From: a virus
DNA length: 54,852 bases
IMG/VR virus record: IMGVR_UViG_3300017613_001415
Location: 1 to 54,852 of that record
Reading direction: 5' to 3' (one strand)
Shown: positions 30,969 to 40,459 of the stretch, piece after piece
How the letters are laid out: each line of letters starts with the position of its first letter
How positions within the stretch are numbered: the stretch's first letter is position 1
The notes under the pieces: model-generated
Told to the model about the DNA's origin: nothing
The model's input: only the letters and a program-made list of their open reading frames with translations
Databases searched by the model: none
Program-made: the position numbers and the translations under genes

Positions 30969-33900
30969 GACAAGTCTCCTAAAAGAATGAAATAGGTCCG
31001 ACCGTGCATTGCCGAAGTGAAAGCAGAAGGGATCGCTTCTGTTACTGCTGTTCCATCCCCAGGGCCGCCCGGCTCAAGATCAGAAAAAGATAGCTCATAG
31101 AATTTAGAGTCACCAGTATAGTATGCATAAAACTTTGTTTGATCAGCTTTTAAAACCGTATGGCAGTTATCATGAACAAATCCCGGATATGTTAATGTGT
31201 CTGTGATCGCTTTAAAAAAATTCCCTGCTGATGGAAAGCCAAATCCAAACATATTGTAGCTGGATGAACCATTTTCTTTAAAAAGAGATTGAGCATTATT
31301 CATATGCCTACTTGTAAACCCAATCGGATGCCAATAAATAGGTTGAATACTTCGACTTGTTAAACTGGAATGTCGAGTGATATGGGTATCCCATATCCAA
31401 TATGTTGAATCTTCTGGATCATCTCTTAATTTATAAATGGGGCTGGTTGTTAAGATGTTAGCATCAAACCCATAGATACCGTTAACTGGTGGCCCAAACG
31501 GATACATACACATCTTTGGTTTAGTATGATTATATTTGTGGCCAGATGACTCATTCGCCCCATTCCAACAATATAGATAGTTGTTTGTATTGTATCCGCT
31601 ATGACAGTAAATAAGACCATAATCCGGAATCCAGACGCCTGTTGACCAAAGTTCAAGATCGGTGATTACGTCATCATGATAAAAAGAAGCAATCTTTTGC
31701 CACCCGCCAAAACCATTAAGACGGTATACATTCATTTCATCTTGGACTAAGGTTGAAAAGCCAATGACGTAATCACCTTGAGGAACATCGTTCTTGGCGA
31801 CTGTCTGCTGTACGTGGGCAATATGCTCAATAGAATCGGCTGCTGGTTGTGGGATCTCTTTCCATTCTTCCGTGTTAAAATACCCGTAGGTTTTTTTATT
31901 CACGGGATCCTGGGCCACAATCAGCAGCCGACTACTAAAAGGGCGGGCACGAATCTCCCCGCTCACTTTTCCCTGAGCGACAAAGCCTCTCGTTGTCGTC
32001 GAAAGTGAATATGAATCAGTAACTGTTCCTACTTCATCACCTGCAGACGGCGACGATGAGCTTGTATTATTTGCCGTCCGATCAAAGGCCTCGGTCGCGT
32101 AGCCCTCCTCGGCTACGCCTATTGGATGGAGTGCAAAACAAACTATTGCAGGTGGTAAGCTATCAGCTGTTGGACGTGTTACATCCTTACAGCCATTTGT
32201 TTCCGTTCCTTTAAATTCAAGTGCGCCACCCTTCGGAATATCGGACGGTCCATCATTATAAACCCTGACCGCACTATCTATTTTTTTAGGTTTAACGAGA
32301 ATTAAATCATCAGTTCCCCACGGATTATCTATGGCATCCATCTGACCGAGAACTTCAAAACCAAATTGTTCAGGATGAAGATAGGCATATGTTCCACTTG
32401 CTACTTCTGGATTTCCTACTTCATCACCACGTTCAACATCTCCTAATCCAGCCTCAGTATAACGACACCAGACGCCTGCTTCCCCACAAAAGCGTCCTGG
32501 ACCTTCTTGACTGTATAAAAGTGGTTCGGTAATAAAAATAAGATTGGCTGCATCTAAACTATTTTGATCACAATGTCGGCAAAGATAAACTGTTCGTTCG
32601 GGTAAATCGTTAATTTCGTCGGCCTCTCGAACAACTTGATTGTAAACTTCAAGAACACTAAAGGCAACGTATGTAGCTTGTTCTTCCTGCTCACAAATAA
32701 CAGTTCTACCGGCTTTATCAACTTCTTCTCTAAGTTTCCGCATGAAACTTTTAGACGGCCCTTCATCGTCATCTTCATGCTCTTGTTTCTCCATACAAGA
32801 ATCATAAGACGGTTCAGGGTCTGCGGCGGCCGGCGTACCGAGAGCAGGAACAACACCGTTTCCAGTCCAGAACCCATCATCCTCAGTAGGATCGTCGCCG
32901 CCATCGACATCGCCCGCCTTACTGGCAAGCGTAGCCTTAAGCATGATTTGCTTTTTTCTGGAGTCATAAAGTGTTTTCTCGATCCTGCCATCAATCACGT
33001 TTGAAGATAGACGCTCCCAATCATACTGTGCCGAGTCCAAAACCTCAACAGGCAGTTTGGGCATATAATGATGTGTTTGAATTGTTCGCCAAATATTTGA
33101 CCAGTAATAGCCCCAGAAAGCAAGAGCGGCTTCAACAAGCTCAACTTGATTATAGATAAAGAAATCTTGCTCACGTTCTAAAACACCAAACAAATCAATA
33201 TTATTTTTATAGTAAGATATTTTGTTTTCAGATATACCATCTGGTTTCCAGGTACCTTTAATTGAGGTATAAACATCTTGAGCTGGCGTAAAACCAAGAA
33301 CAGTCGATTTTAAAACCATATCCGTAGTATTGATCGTGACATCAAAAGAAGATGGTTTCTCAGCCAGGAACTTTATATAAACGACTCCGCTCTTAACATA
33401 GAGGGAACAGCATGCCTGAAAAGCAATTTGTTTAGCGAACTCTAAAGTTGATGTAGTAGAACTATAAAAGTAATTAGCTGGCCAGCCAGAGAGTTTCGCT
33501 TTGACGGCAGCAAAAGATGTTGCATCAACTGTGAGATCTGAAAAATTCTCAATGATGTACTCTATATGATCAACTGGATTCGAACCAACAGTTGAAGCAG
33601 CTGTAACATAGATTTCTGAATCCCAATTCTCTCCAAGCTCATCCAGCGGTGTATCAAAATGTAATGTTGCAATCGTCTTTCCAGAAACAAGATCAGTTCG
33701 TTGGCTTACAGAATATAATGACGAATCAACTTTAAGCAGCGTCTTAGTTCCGTAACAGTCTCGATATGCATAGACACCGGTTGGTGATGCAGATGGATTA
33801 TAACTATAAACATAATCACCGTCAAAGATTTCAAGTGTCGGCGAATAGATTGGTGTTCCAAAAAGAAAAGGCCATCCTTGACTTAGCGCATCATCAAGAA

Positions 33901-34387
33901 TATCTTCAAGTTCCTCTCCTGTGTAGTCATCAGGATCAGTAACCATGAAACCAAATTCACCTTTACCGCGCGCAGAACTCAGCGTGAAAGAAAGTTGTCG
34001 CTGTCGATCTGTCCATACGACATCACCGGAGATAAAGCCATTCACAAGGAGGCCGCCGGACGATTGATTCAAACCTTCGTAAAATTGCCAGATTGAACAT
34101 TCCGTCTGCTCAATGATCTCTGTATCAAAGAGACCTTTGAATTCTTCATCAGTATCATCAAGCACGATATTTACGGAGGATACTTCACCGAGAGCATCTA
34201 CACGAAATGCGCTATCCAGCAGAACACCTGAAAGAAGATCATCGTCTGTTTCTTCATAAAGAAAGGCGGTAGTTTTATCTGTATAATATTTAGTGCCGCC
34301 TGACCAATCAATCTGAAGAACGACAAAGGGTTCAGTTCCTTGTTTCGTACTTAACAAAGTCAGTAATGATGCTGCGAAGGATCTCAT
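30965..34387 (-). CDS. Large tail tip / hub protein
   Basis: The product has 1140 residues, with ATG at 34387 overlapping the stop of the gene above (ATGA). The N-terminal 350 residues (FVVLQIDWSGGTKYYTD, then many strands and GKTIATLHFD) resemble phage tail tip attachment domains. The middle carries an acidic low-complexity stretch with CMEKQEHEDDDEGPSKS near 570, and the C-terminus has repeated aromatic strands that may be a kelch- or propeller-like receptor domain. It is placed downstream of the tape measure and small tip genes, where hub or host-contact proteins usually lie. Confidence 0.65.
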   Translation of the reverse strand: MRSFAASLLTLLSTKQGTEPFVVLQIDWSGGTKYYTDKTTAFLYEETDDDLLSGVLLDSAFRVDALGEVSSVNIVLDDTDEEFKGLFDTEIIEQTECSIWQFYEGLNQSSGGLLVNGFISGDVVWTDRQRQLSFTLSSARGKGEFGFMVTDPDDYTGEELEDILDDALSQGWPFLFGTPIYSPTLEIFDGDYVYSYNPSASPTGVYAYRDCYGTKTLLKVDSSLYSVSQRTDLVSGKTIATLHFDTPLDELGENWDSEIYVTAASTVGSNPVDHIEYIIENFSDLTVDATSFAAVKAKLSGWPANYFYSSTTSTLEFAKQIAFQACCSLYVKSGVVYIKFLAEKPSSFDVTINTTDMVLKSTVLGFTPAQDVYTSIKGTWKPDGISENKISYYKNNIDLFGVLEREQDFFIYNQVELVEAALAFWGYYWSNIWRTIQTHHYMPKLPVEVLDSAQYDWERLSSNVIDGRIEKTLYDSRKKQIMLKATLASKAGDVDGGDDPTEDDGFWTGNGVVPALGTPAAADPEPSYDSCMEKQEHEDDDEGPSKSFMRKLREEVDKAGRTVICEQEEQATYVAFSVLEVYNQVVREADEINDLPERTVYLCRHCDQNSLDAANLIFITEPLLYSQEGPGRFCGEAGVWCRYTEAGLGDVERGDEVGNPEVASGTYAYLHPEQFGFEVLGQMDAIDNPWGTDDLILVKPKKIDSAVRVYNDGPSDIPKGGALEFKGTETNGCKDVTRPTADSLPPAIVCFALHPIGVAEEGYATEAFDRTANNTSSSSPSAGDEVGTVTDSYSLSTTTRGFVAQGKVSGEIRARPFSSRLLIVAQDPVNKKTYGYFNTEEWKEIPQPAADSIEHIAHVQQTVAKNDVPQGDYVIGFSTLVQDEMNVYRLNGFGGWQKIASFYHDDVITDLELWSTGVWIPDYGLIYCHSGYNTNNYLYCWNGANESSGHKYNHTKPKMCMYPFGPPVNGIYGFDANILTTSPIYKLRDDPEDSTYWIWDTHITRHSSLTSRSIQPIYWHPIGFTSRHMNNAQSLFKENGSSSYNMFGFGFPSAGNFFKAITDTLTYPGFVHDNCHTVLKADQTKFYAYYTGDSKFYELSFSDLEPGGPGDGTAVTEAIPSAFTSAMHGRTYFILLGDLS

Positions 34388-35868
34388 GTGCCCGCCCAAA
34401 ATTCAATTTTAGATACGTCAATGTTTTTTCCGCTTCCACCGTTTTCAGCTGTAAAATAAAGCTCCTCTATTTCACCGCGGCCCAGCCAATCGAGTTCTTC
34501 TTCGTCTAATGATTCGTAATCCTCAAACGTAAAAGTATACCCGGTGGTTGTTTTGATACAAAGAGTAATACTCGTTAAGTCAACGTGTGCCGTAAATGTT
34601 AATCTAACTTTGTCCGGTATCTTTGTTAGGAGACCGGTGTCCGGCTCCAGATGAGGCGATGCAGATCCTGCATTCGCAAATGTACAAATATTATTTGCGT
34701 CAATATTTTGCACAGGGACTATGTCATCAATCTTTTCAGTCCCGCCAAAATCAACTGATGTTAATTCGATCTGAGCATCAGCTACTGGACAAAAAATACG
34801 AAAACCAGTCGTTGTTGTGCTCATCCCATATTTAAATTCCATGCCGGGCATTATTTGTGGTTGTTCCCAAATCCAACTGGTACCATATTGTAAAACATTA
34901 AAACGGTTATCTTCGTCACAATCTTCTAAGTCCCAATCAAGTGTTGGTTTTGCATACGCAGCACCCGGAGGGTCGAGTGTAAATTCTATAAAGAAGTCAT
35001 TATCAGCAGCCGCTGTCGGTTCAAGTGTAAGATATGAAACACCTACCGTCATATTTTGAACAGCTGTAAAATATGTGCTTATACCAATATTAAGCCACGC
35101 AGGATAAGAAGAAGAATCTCGATCATGAAAACCACAATTAACAGCAAATGATCCTGCTGCTGAAAGCGTAACAGTTATACCTGTTGAATTGTAAAAAGTT
35201 TGAGGTACCCATATCCGTTGCCCTGAAAGAATATACCCTGAATATGAATATAAGACGGTTGAGACTGTATATTCTACCTCATAAAATAAACGATCTTGAC
35301 CTGTAAATTCAAATTCAAAATTCAAAAGTTGATATGTTGTTCCAACACCGCCCATTTGAAAAACAGGACTGGTAAAATCAAATTCAACTTCATTCCCAAC
35401 AGAGTCCCATTTCTCGCTTACAGCATTCCATGTTCCAATAGTTGCGTCCCAATAACCTGTTTCTTTTTGACGTTCAATCACCGGTGAATTATCGTGCAAT
35501 GAATTTGTTGAAAAATACATCCCAACATATACTTCTTTAGTAGCAGTTGCTCCTTCATGCTCAACTGATATAAATTCAACGCGATCAATATCGTAGCCTT
35601 GAAATGTAAATGGATATGTCCAACCATCATTGATTGAGTTACCACTACTTGATGCTACAACATTTCCTTGAGTATCGAGGATGCGAAAAACTGGAGGCGT
35701 TGCGTGTAAGTTAATTGCTGCAAAATCAAACTTTACAAAAAGAGGGCGGTAGTCTTCAAAGAAAACATTATCCGCATCCATAATACATAAGCTACCATCT
35801 ACTGTTATCGGAAACCGCCAAACTGATCCAGTCCAAGATGCTCCATCTTCTGCAGTCCAATTTCCCAT
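34384..35868 (-). CDS. Minor tail protein, beta-sandwich rich
   Basis: The product has 494 residues, taking ATG at 35868 in a TAATG overlap after GGGAGGAT. Long beta-rich segments alternate (FEFEFTGQDRLFYEVEYTV, SAAGSFAVNCGF), as in carbohydrate-binding modules. No enzymatic motif is seen. It lies between the two small tip paralogs and the hub protein. It is probably a structural or receptor-contact part of the tail tip. Confidence 0.6.
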   Translation of the reverse strand: MGNWTAEDGASWTGSVWRFPITVDGSLCIMDADNVFFEDYRPLFVKFDFAAINLHATPPVFRILDTQGNVVASSSGNSINDGWTYPFTFQGYDIDRVEFISVEHEGATATKEVYVGMYFSTNSLHDNSPVIERQKETGYWDATIGTWNAVSEKWDSVGNEVEFDFTSPVFQMGGVGTTYQLLNFEFEFTGQDRLFYEVEYTVSTVLYSYSGYILSGQRIWVPQTFYNSTGITVTLSAAGSFAVNCGFHDRDSSSYPAWLNIGISTYFTAVQNMTVGVSYLTLEPTAAADNDFFIEFTLDPPGAAYAKPTLDWDLEDCDEDNRFNVLQYGTSWIWEQPQIMPGMEFKYGMSTTTTGFRIFCPVADAQIELTSVDFGGTEKIDDIVPVQNIDANNICTFANAGSASPHLEPDTGLLTKIPDKVRLTFTAHVDLTSITLCIKTTTGYTFTFEDYESLDEEELDWLGRGEIEELYFTAENGGSGKNIDVSKIEFWAGT

Positions 35869-36266
35869 TACGTCACATCCTCCCAATCCCACTCAGGGAC
35901 TGATACGACTGGAACCGCATCAAACTCAAGTTTAATGTTAATAAGTTCCTTGCCGATTTTAAAAGTAAAAGGATTTGATAAGCAGATTACTCGATAGACT
36001 TCTCCTCGGTAATCAGTTAGCTTGTATGAACCTGGATAATTTACCAGGAGAGAATATAAGTTTGCGCCGTCAGTCGCTGTTAAGGCATCAAAAATATATT
36101 CAATACGCTCATTAACAGGTGTCTTAATATACGTGTAAAGATTCCCTGCTTCATCAATCCCAGAAACGATCCCAAGATCGTAGACATGAGCATCCTTTAG
36201 TTCTGGATTCGGAAGTACAACAGTCTGCGTTGGAGAGGTATAGGGATATTGGAGCGTTACACTCAT
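35868..36266 (-). CDS. Small tail tip protein, paralog of 36263-36622
   Basis: The product has 132 residues. LLVNYPGSYKLTDYRGEVYR mirrors the neighbouring protein's FLLAAAGQIVSLTDYNGSTI, in the same place in the chain. The second half has strands typical of a tail tip beta domain (FTFKIGKELINIKLEF). It resembles distal tail/minor tail M-like proteins of siphophages by size and position. Confidence 0.6.
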   Translation of the reverse strand: MSVTLQYPYTSPTQTVVLPNPELKDAHVYDLGIVSGIDEAGNLYTYIKTPVNERIEYIFDALTATDGANLYSLLVNYPGSYKLTDYRGEVYRVICLSNPFTFKIGKELINIKLEFDAVPVVSVPEWDWEDVT

Positions 36267-36622
36267 GTGATCTCCTTCATAAAGCGAACAGAGAAAGCGT
36301 AATCGTATTCATCCCTATTGATTATTTCTCGGAGAACAGGATCAATAGCGCAAACTGAAATAGTTGACCCGTTATAATCTGTAAGCGAAACAATTTGGCC
36401 GGCCGCAGCGAGCAGGAATTCAACAAGATCATCACGCTCAGGCTCACAGAGTGCTGTCCACGTAAACGTGTAAAAAGTAAGCACCGGCCAGTCATCGTCG
36501 CGAAACACCTTAGGAGCTGCTCCAGGCGTCCGTCTGACAATTGCCTGAGTATCAATAGTTTGTAAGTTCCCTAACTCAGGGTCGGCGATCGTGATATCAT
36601 ATATACTCCATACGAGTCTCAT
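36263..36622 (-). CDS. Small tail tip protein, paralog of 35868-36266
   Basis: The product has 119 residues in ATGA overlap on both sides. It has an alpha-beta order: a helix around REDLV-like residues (EPERDDLVEFLLAAAGQ), then SLTDYNGSTISVCAIDPV and a final strand. It follows the tape measure gene, the usual place for lambda M-like minor tail proteins. Confidence 0.62.
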   Translation of the reverse strand: MRLVWSIYDITIADPELGNLQTIDTQAIVRRTPGAAPKVFRDDDWPVLTFYTFTWTALCEPERDDLVEFLLAAAGQIVSLTDYNGSTISVCAIDPVLREIINRDEYDYAFSVRFMKEIT

Positions 36623-39237
36623 CCTCTGACTCCAGCAACAGCAATTGGGGCAGCAACTCTTGATTCCTGTGTTAGTCTGTTTATCATTCTGCCGGCTCTT
36701 TCAAGAAAACCTACATCTGATGTTTCGCCCTCAGCTTCATTATAGTTTAACGTGTAGTTATCGCCAGCTGGTGCAGCAGCGGCGGCAGCGGGTGCGGCAG
36801 CTGCTCCAGCTGCAGGAGCAGAAGCGGAAGGCGCGATGCCGCTGGCTTCCTGCGTCGCTCTCAGGAGACGTTCCGCTGCGTCAGCCTGTGCAACTTTTTC
36901 GTCTGTCACTTGTTTCTCAACAGTTATAATTTCAGCCAGTAGCTCAGAGTGTGTATCCATACTCTTAACCATTCCGGCTGCAGATATCATCGCATTCATT
37001 TTAGAGGCTGCGACATTTTCTTCATCTTCGGCAATCTTAAGTAATGCTTTTGCATTCTTTATTGTATATTCATATTGCTTCTCTTCATATTCAATTTCAA
37101 GTTTCTTTTGTGTAATCCTTTTATCCTCAATCGTCAACATGTTTTGTGCATTTTGATAAGCAGCCTGATAAGCTGCATCAAGTTGTGCTTGATACTGATC
37201 AATAAGAGGGCCTTGCAATTGATTCAGAATTGATTGACCAGCATCTTCATTTAATTGTTCAAGAGACGAGCCGATTGAAACTATTTGCTGTTCAACATCC
37301 GCAATCGCTTTGAAGTCACCAGCTTTAATAAACTCTGGAATTTTTTGAATCTGTGCTTGTAATCGTTGCTCATAAATTGCTTGTTTCTCATAATATGTTT
37401 TAGCATTTGCTAAATCTCGCTTAAACCGATTTTCAGATCGGGTATCTTTAACACCTTGTAGAAAATCATTATAAGATTTTTCAAGGGAAATCATCTTCTT
37501 GAGAGCAGCCATCTCTTTATCAAGACGATCCATTGCTACTTCATGACGAGTTTCCTCAGCTTTGACACCAGCTTCTAAGAGTTCAACTTTTTCTTTTTGT
37601 AGTACTCTGAACGCTGCAACCTCTTCTTTATATGATGCAGCCCGCTGATTAAAATAGGCTTCTGCTCCAGCTTGCGCTTTCTTAAAATCTAACTTAGCGA
37701 CATCACCAAGAGGGTTTTCCTCTGCTCCACCTTTCCCTAATCCACGAATGTATTTAATGCCTTCTGCAATCTGATGTAGAGATCTTCCTAAAGTCTCATA
37801 CATTCCAATTAGAGGCGCTGCACCTTTAAGCATAGCTCCGAGAGCGTTACCTAATGCATCTTGCTCACCAGTAAGATAATGAGCACCGTCGGCGGCTGCC
37901 CGATAAATATATCCGAGGTCTTGGAACGCTTGAGATAAAGGGTAGATCTTTTGCAGAACATCATCAGTCAGAATAATGAACGGCTGTAAGAAATCACGCA
38001 GAATTGTATTCTTCATCTGCGTAACAAATCTTTCCCAACGGAAACCAATACTTGTTAATGTAAGTTGAACAGCTTTAGCATATGCTTCTTGAGCTGTCTC
38101 AAGTTCAGCTAAAACTGATGCATATTCTTCAACATCACGTGTCAAAATCATTGCGCCTGAAAGACCACGGACGCGGTTAATCAGTTTCGCGAGTTCTGAA
38201 TTCTGTCCTTTAGTTGTTTCGCGCAGGATACGGAGAAAGCCTTCAAAGCCATTAAGTCTGATTGCTGCTTCACCTGTTGAGTATCCGAGTTTTTCAAGTT
38301 CAGCAGACATTGCTTTTGTAGGTTTCAACAACTTAATAAAAATACCACGAATCTGAGTCATAGCTTTCGATGGTTTAACACCTTGAATGGTAATCTTTGC
38401 GAGGGAGGCATTTAGTTCATCAAAGGAAACACCTAACTGATCAGCATAGACTGAAACATCGCCATAACTGTTTGCAATTTCTGATGCTCGGATCCGACCA
38501 AGTTCGATTGTTTTAAAGAAACCGGCAGCGACTCTATCAACATCTGTAATATCCATCCGAAAAGAGTTCAATGCGGAAGACAGCAGATTAACAGAGTCTG
38601 CCATTGAACTCTTTGTTACGCGGGCAAAAACAGATGCGGTCTGTAAGAATTTTTCGGTTTCCTCTTTAGTCTGTACAACCTGATTTGATAATCCTTGATA
38701 TGCTGCTTCCGCAGCATCTAACATATCAAGACCAAAAGAATCTGATACACGACGAAGGGCATCTGCCCATTCATTTGTTGAAGCCGCATTTGCTTGAGAG
38801 ATAGTTTGAATTTCAGCAATGTTTTTTGTAACATCAATGAGCTTCCCAAATTGCTCGACGATTGATTCAAGAACCGCAAGAAAAGGCATCAGGACGCGGC
38901 TGGCCAGAAAGATTCTTAGAGCAGAGCGCGCAGTCTGACCGAGGAATTGCATACTCTTCCCGGCCTTCTTTGTCTCGTCGCTCATCCTCCTGATTGTAGT
39001 TGTTGATTTTGTTGTCTGACCATTTAGTCTTGTAACTGATCTCTCGATCCTATGATTAGCGTCCGCCCATCCAGAGGCTTTTGTTGTAACCGCCCCTGTT
39101 GCATGATCGAGTTTGATACTTGAATCGACAGCTTTCAGTTGTGAAAGCTCCAAACCTTTAGTTGCTTGTGTCGCTTTTATTAAAGAGGCGACATAGCCTG
39201 TAGCATCTCCAATTATCTTGATATATTCATCAGCCAT
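36619..39237 (-). CDS. Tail tape measure protein
   Basis: The 872-residue product sets tail length; at about 0.15 nm per residue the tail would be near 130 nm. The TP901-type core at about 150-380 has QANAASTNEWADALRRVSDS, ADSVNLLSSALNSFRMDITD and GVKPSKAMTQIRGIF. Hydrophobic helices near 105-130 (ALRIFLASRVLMPFLAVLES) may insert into membrane at DNA entry. Residues 530-760 are charged coiled coil, and an Ala/Pro-rich linker near 810 precedes the end. It starts in a TAATG overlap. Confidence 0.85.
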   Translation of the reverse strand: MADEYIKIIGDATGYVASLIKATQATKGLELSQLKAVDSSIKLDHATGAVTTKASGWADANHRIERSVTRLNGQTTKSTTTIRRMSDETKKAGKSMQFLGQTARSALRIFLASRVLMPFLAVLESIVEQFGKLIDVTKNIAEIQTISQANAASTNEWADALRRVSDSFGLDMLDAAEAAYQGLSNQVVQTKEETEKFLQTASVFARVTKSSMADSVNLLSSALNSFRMDITDVDRVAAGFFKTIELGRIRASEIANSYGDVSVYADQLGVSFDELNASLAKITIQGVKPSKAMTQIRGIFIKLLKPTKAMSAELEKLGYSTGEAAIRLNGFEGFLRILRETTKGQNSELAKLINRVRGLSGAMILTRDVEEYASVLAELETAQEAYAKAVQLTLTSIGFRWERFVTQMKNTILRDFLQPFIILTDDVLQKIYPLSQAFQDLGYIYRAAADGAHYLTGEQDALGNALGAMLKGAAPLIGMYETLGRSLHQIAEGIKYIRGLGKGGAEENPLGDVAKLDFKKAQAGAEAYFNQRAASYKEEVAAFRVLQKEKVELLEAGVKAEETRHEVAMDRLDKEMAALKKMISLEKSYNDFLQGVKDTRSENRFKRDLANAKTYYEKQAIYEQRLQAQIQKIPEFIKAGDFKAIADVEQQIVSIGSSLEQLNEDAGQSILNQLQGPLIDQYQAQLDAAYQAAYQNAQNMLTIEDKRITQKKLEIEYEEKQYEYTIKNAKALLKIAEDEENVAASKMNAMISAAGMVKSMDTHSELLAEIITVEKQVTDEKVAQADAAERLLRATQEASGIAPSASAPAAGAAAAPAAAAAAPAGDNYTLNYNEAEGETSDVGFLERAGRMINRLTQESRVAAPIAVAGVRG

Positions 39238-39803
39238 TATGACACCTTTAGTCTTGATGCTCTGCGAGATACTTCAGAAAACCGGCCAATAAAACATTCT
39301 TTAATGTGCTCTTTTAAATATTGTTCAGCGACTACAAATCCCTGTTCAAGAGCTGCCCACTTTTTATCCCAAAGAGACCACTGATAAACTTTGATATAGA
39401 AATCAAACGAAACTAACAGTCGGGCAGATGTTGCGTACTGAATTGAATATGCCTTATTTCCTGCTTCTCGCCCTTCTCGAATCTCACGATACCTATCTGC
39501 AATATAGCGACCTTCAAGAGTTGTGAGTCCGGGTCGCGGCCCGTGCCGCGTAGAAAGCTGAGCAGAATGTCCGACCTTTTGAGCAAGAGGATCAAGAGAC
39601 GCCGTCGTCATACCCGTTGATTTTGACCCTGCAACTAAGCTACGGATAATTGCGGCTGTTGTTTCATCTACAAAGACAACGGCGGTCTCTTTAATCTTCT
39701 TATTCATACAGACGGCACTTGGACGGGCAACAAGAGGACGTACTAAGGATCTTATAATCCTATTGCTGAAGCGTTTGATTTTAGTTCTAATTCCTCGTGC
39801 CAT
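39237..39803 (-). CDS. Hypothetical tail protein between chaperone and tape measure
   Basis: The product has 188 residues with a very basic N-terminus (MARGIRTKIKRFSNRIIRSL). The middle is helical with many charged residues, and the end is aromatic (FDFYIKVYQWSLWDKKW). The gene position, between tail chaperone and tape measure, is not standard. Its first 52 bp overlap the frameshifted tail of the chaperone. The function is unknown. Confidence 0.6.
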   Translation of the reverse strand: MARGIRTKIKRFSNRIIRSLVRPLVARPSAVCMNKKIKETAVVFVDETTAAIIRSLVAGSKSTGMTTASLDPLAQKVGHSAQLSTRHGPRPGLTTLEGRYIADRYREIREGREAGNKAYSIQYATSARLLVSFDFYIKVYQWSLWDKKWAALEQGFVVAEQYLKEHIKECFIGRFSEVSRRASRLKVS

Positions 39804-40416
39804 CGTATTCTATCGTAGGCTAAGAGTTTTGCTTGTGTTTCGATATCCGTATCAATCCATGTTATTTCGACTCCAGGTGGCCGGACACCGAAACGTTCAC
39901 ATGCTAACCAGATCGAATAGATTCCCGTTCGATATCGCGGGAGAGTCAGCTTTCTTGCTGGCTTCCCAGTCCGGCTAAAAAAGAGGCCGTCGCATCTTCA
40001 ATGGCCTCGTCATTCAGCATGTTGGCTTCCATTACTAAATTGAGAATTCGAGTGCATCCATTTTCAGGGAGGCCGGCCGTAATAAAATCCGATTTCCAAT
40101 TTGACCACGTTTCAACATTCTGAAAGTCGACCGTATCCCATTCAATCTCTGAGGCCTGAGTAATGGATTTGATGACTGTCCACGCGACCCTTTTCTGCGT
40201 CCAGTCGTCGAGTGCTTCTTGATAGGCTTTATCTTTCAGGTCTGGAACATAGACACCACCGGGCTTTAACATTTTCTTTGGCTCCGGCCGCGGGTTCAAG
40301 GTGTCGCACTCATCGTAATCTAAAACGGGCCGAGCTTTGATCACCAGATCACCGTCCCCGAGCGGCAATACCAGTGTCTTTTGAATCTTTCCAAGTTGTT
40401 CGCCTGCGATTTTCAT
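39752..40416 (-). CDS. Frameshifted tail assembly chaperone (gpGT-like fusion)
   Basis: Reading starts at ATG 40416 and slips back one base at T TTT TTA (39982-39976). The -1 frame then stays open for 74 codons to TAA at 39754-39752, giving about 221 residues. The extension contains LACERFGVRPPGVEITW and YDRIRWHEELELK, the sort of ending known for the T part of gpGT proteins. In lambda and many siphophages this ratio-controlled fusion recruits the tape measure and tube proteins. The slip site is canonical; actual efficiency is untested. Confidence 0.8.
39946..40416 (-). CDS. Tail assembly chaperone (gpG-like, unshifted)
   Basis: The product has 156 residues, with ATG at 40416 after AGGAGG; an in-frame extension upstream only shadows the tail tube gene. 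KIQKTLVLPLGDGDLVIKAR starts a small beta-alpha fold. The end ATASFLAGLG covers the slippery site. It lies right after the tail tube gene, the typical chaperone position. The stop TGA is at 39948-39946. Confidence 0.75.
   Translation of the reverse strand: MKIAGEQLGKIQKTLVLPLGDGDLVIKARPVLDYDECDTLNPRPEPKKMLKPGGVYVPDLKDKAYQEALDDWTQKRVAWTVIKSITQASEIEWDTVDFQNVETWSNWKSDFITAGLPENGCTRILNLVMEANMLNDEAIEDATASFLAGLGSQQES
39976..39982 (-). promoter_or_regulatory. Slippery heptamer for -1 frameshift
   Basis: On the minus strand the zero frame reads TCT TTT TTA, which contains the canonical X-XXY-YYZ heptamer T TTT TTA. A small stem CTGG-GAAG-CCAG follows about 7 bases later. Shifted reading continues for 74 codons. 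Confidence 0.8.
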
Positions 40417-40431
40417 GTGTGCCTCCTGAGG

Positions 40432-40455
40432 GAGGCCCGGCCGAAGCCGGGCCTC
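40432..40455 (-). other. Intercistronic hairpin with UUCG loop
   Basis: GAGGCCCGGC (40432-40441) pairs perfectly with GCCGGGCCTC (40446-40455). On the mRNA the loop is UUCG, the very stable tetraloop. It lies between the tail tube stop and the chaperone ribosome binding site with no T-run. It may protect the tube mRNA from 3' decay and lower chaperone expression. Confidence 0.72.
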
Positions 40456-40459
40456 AGGT

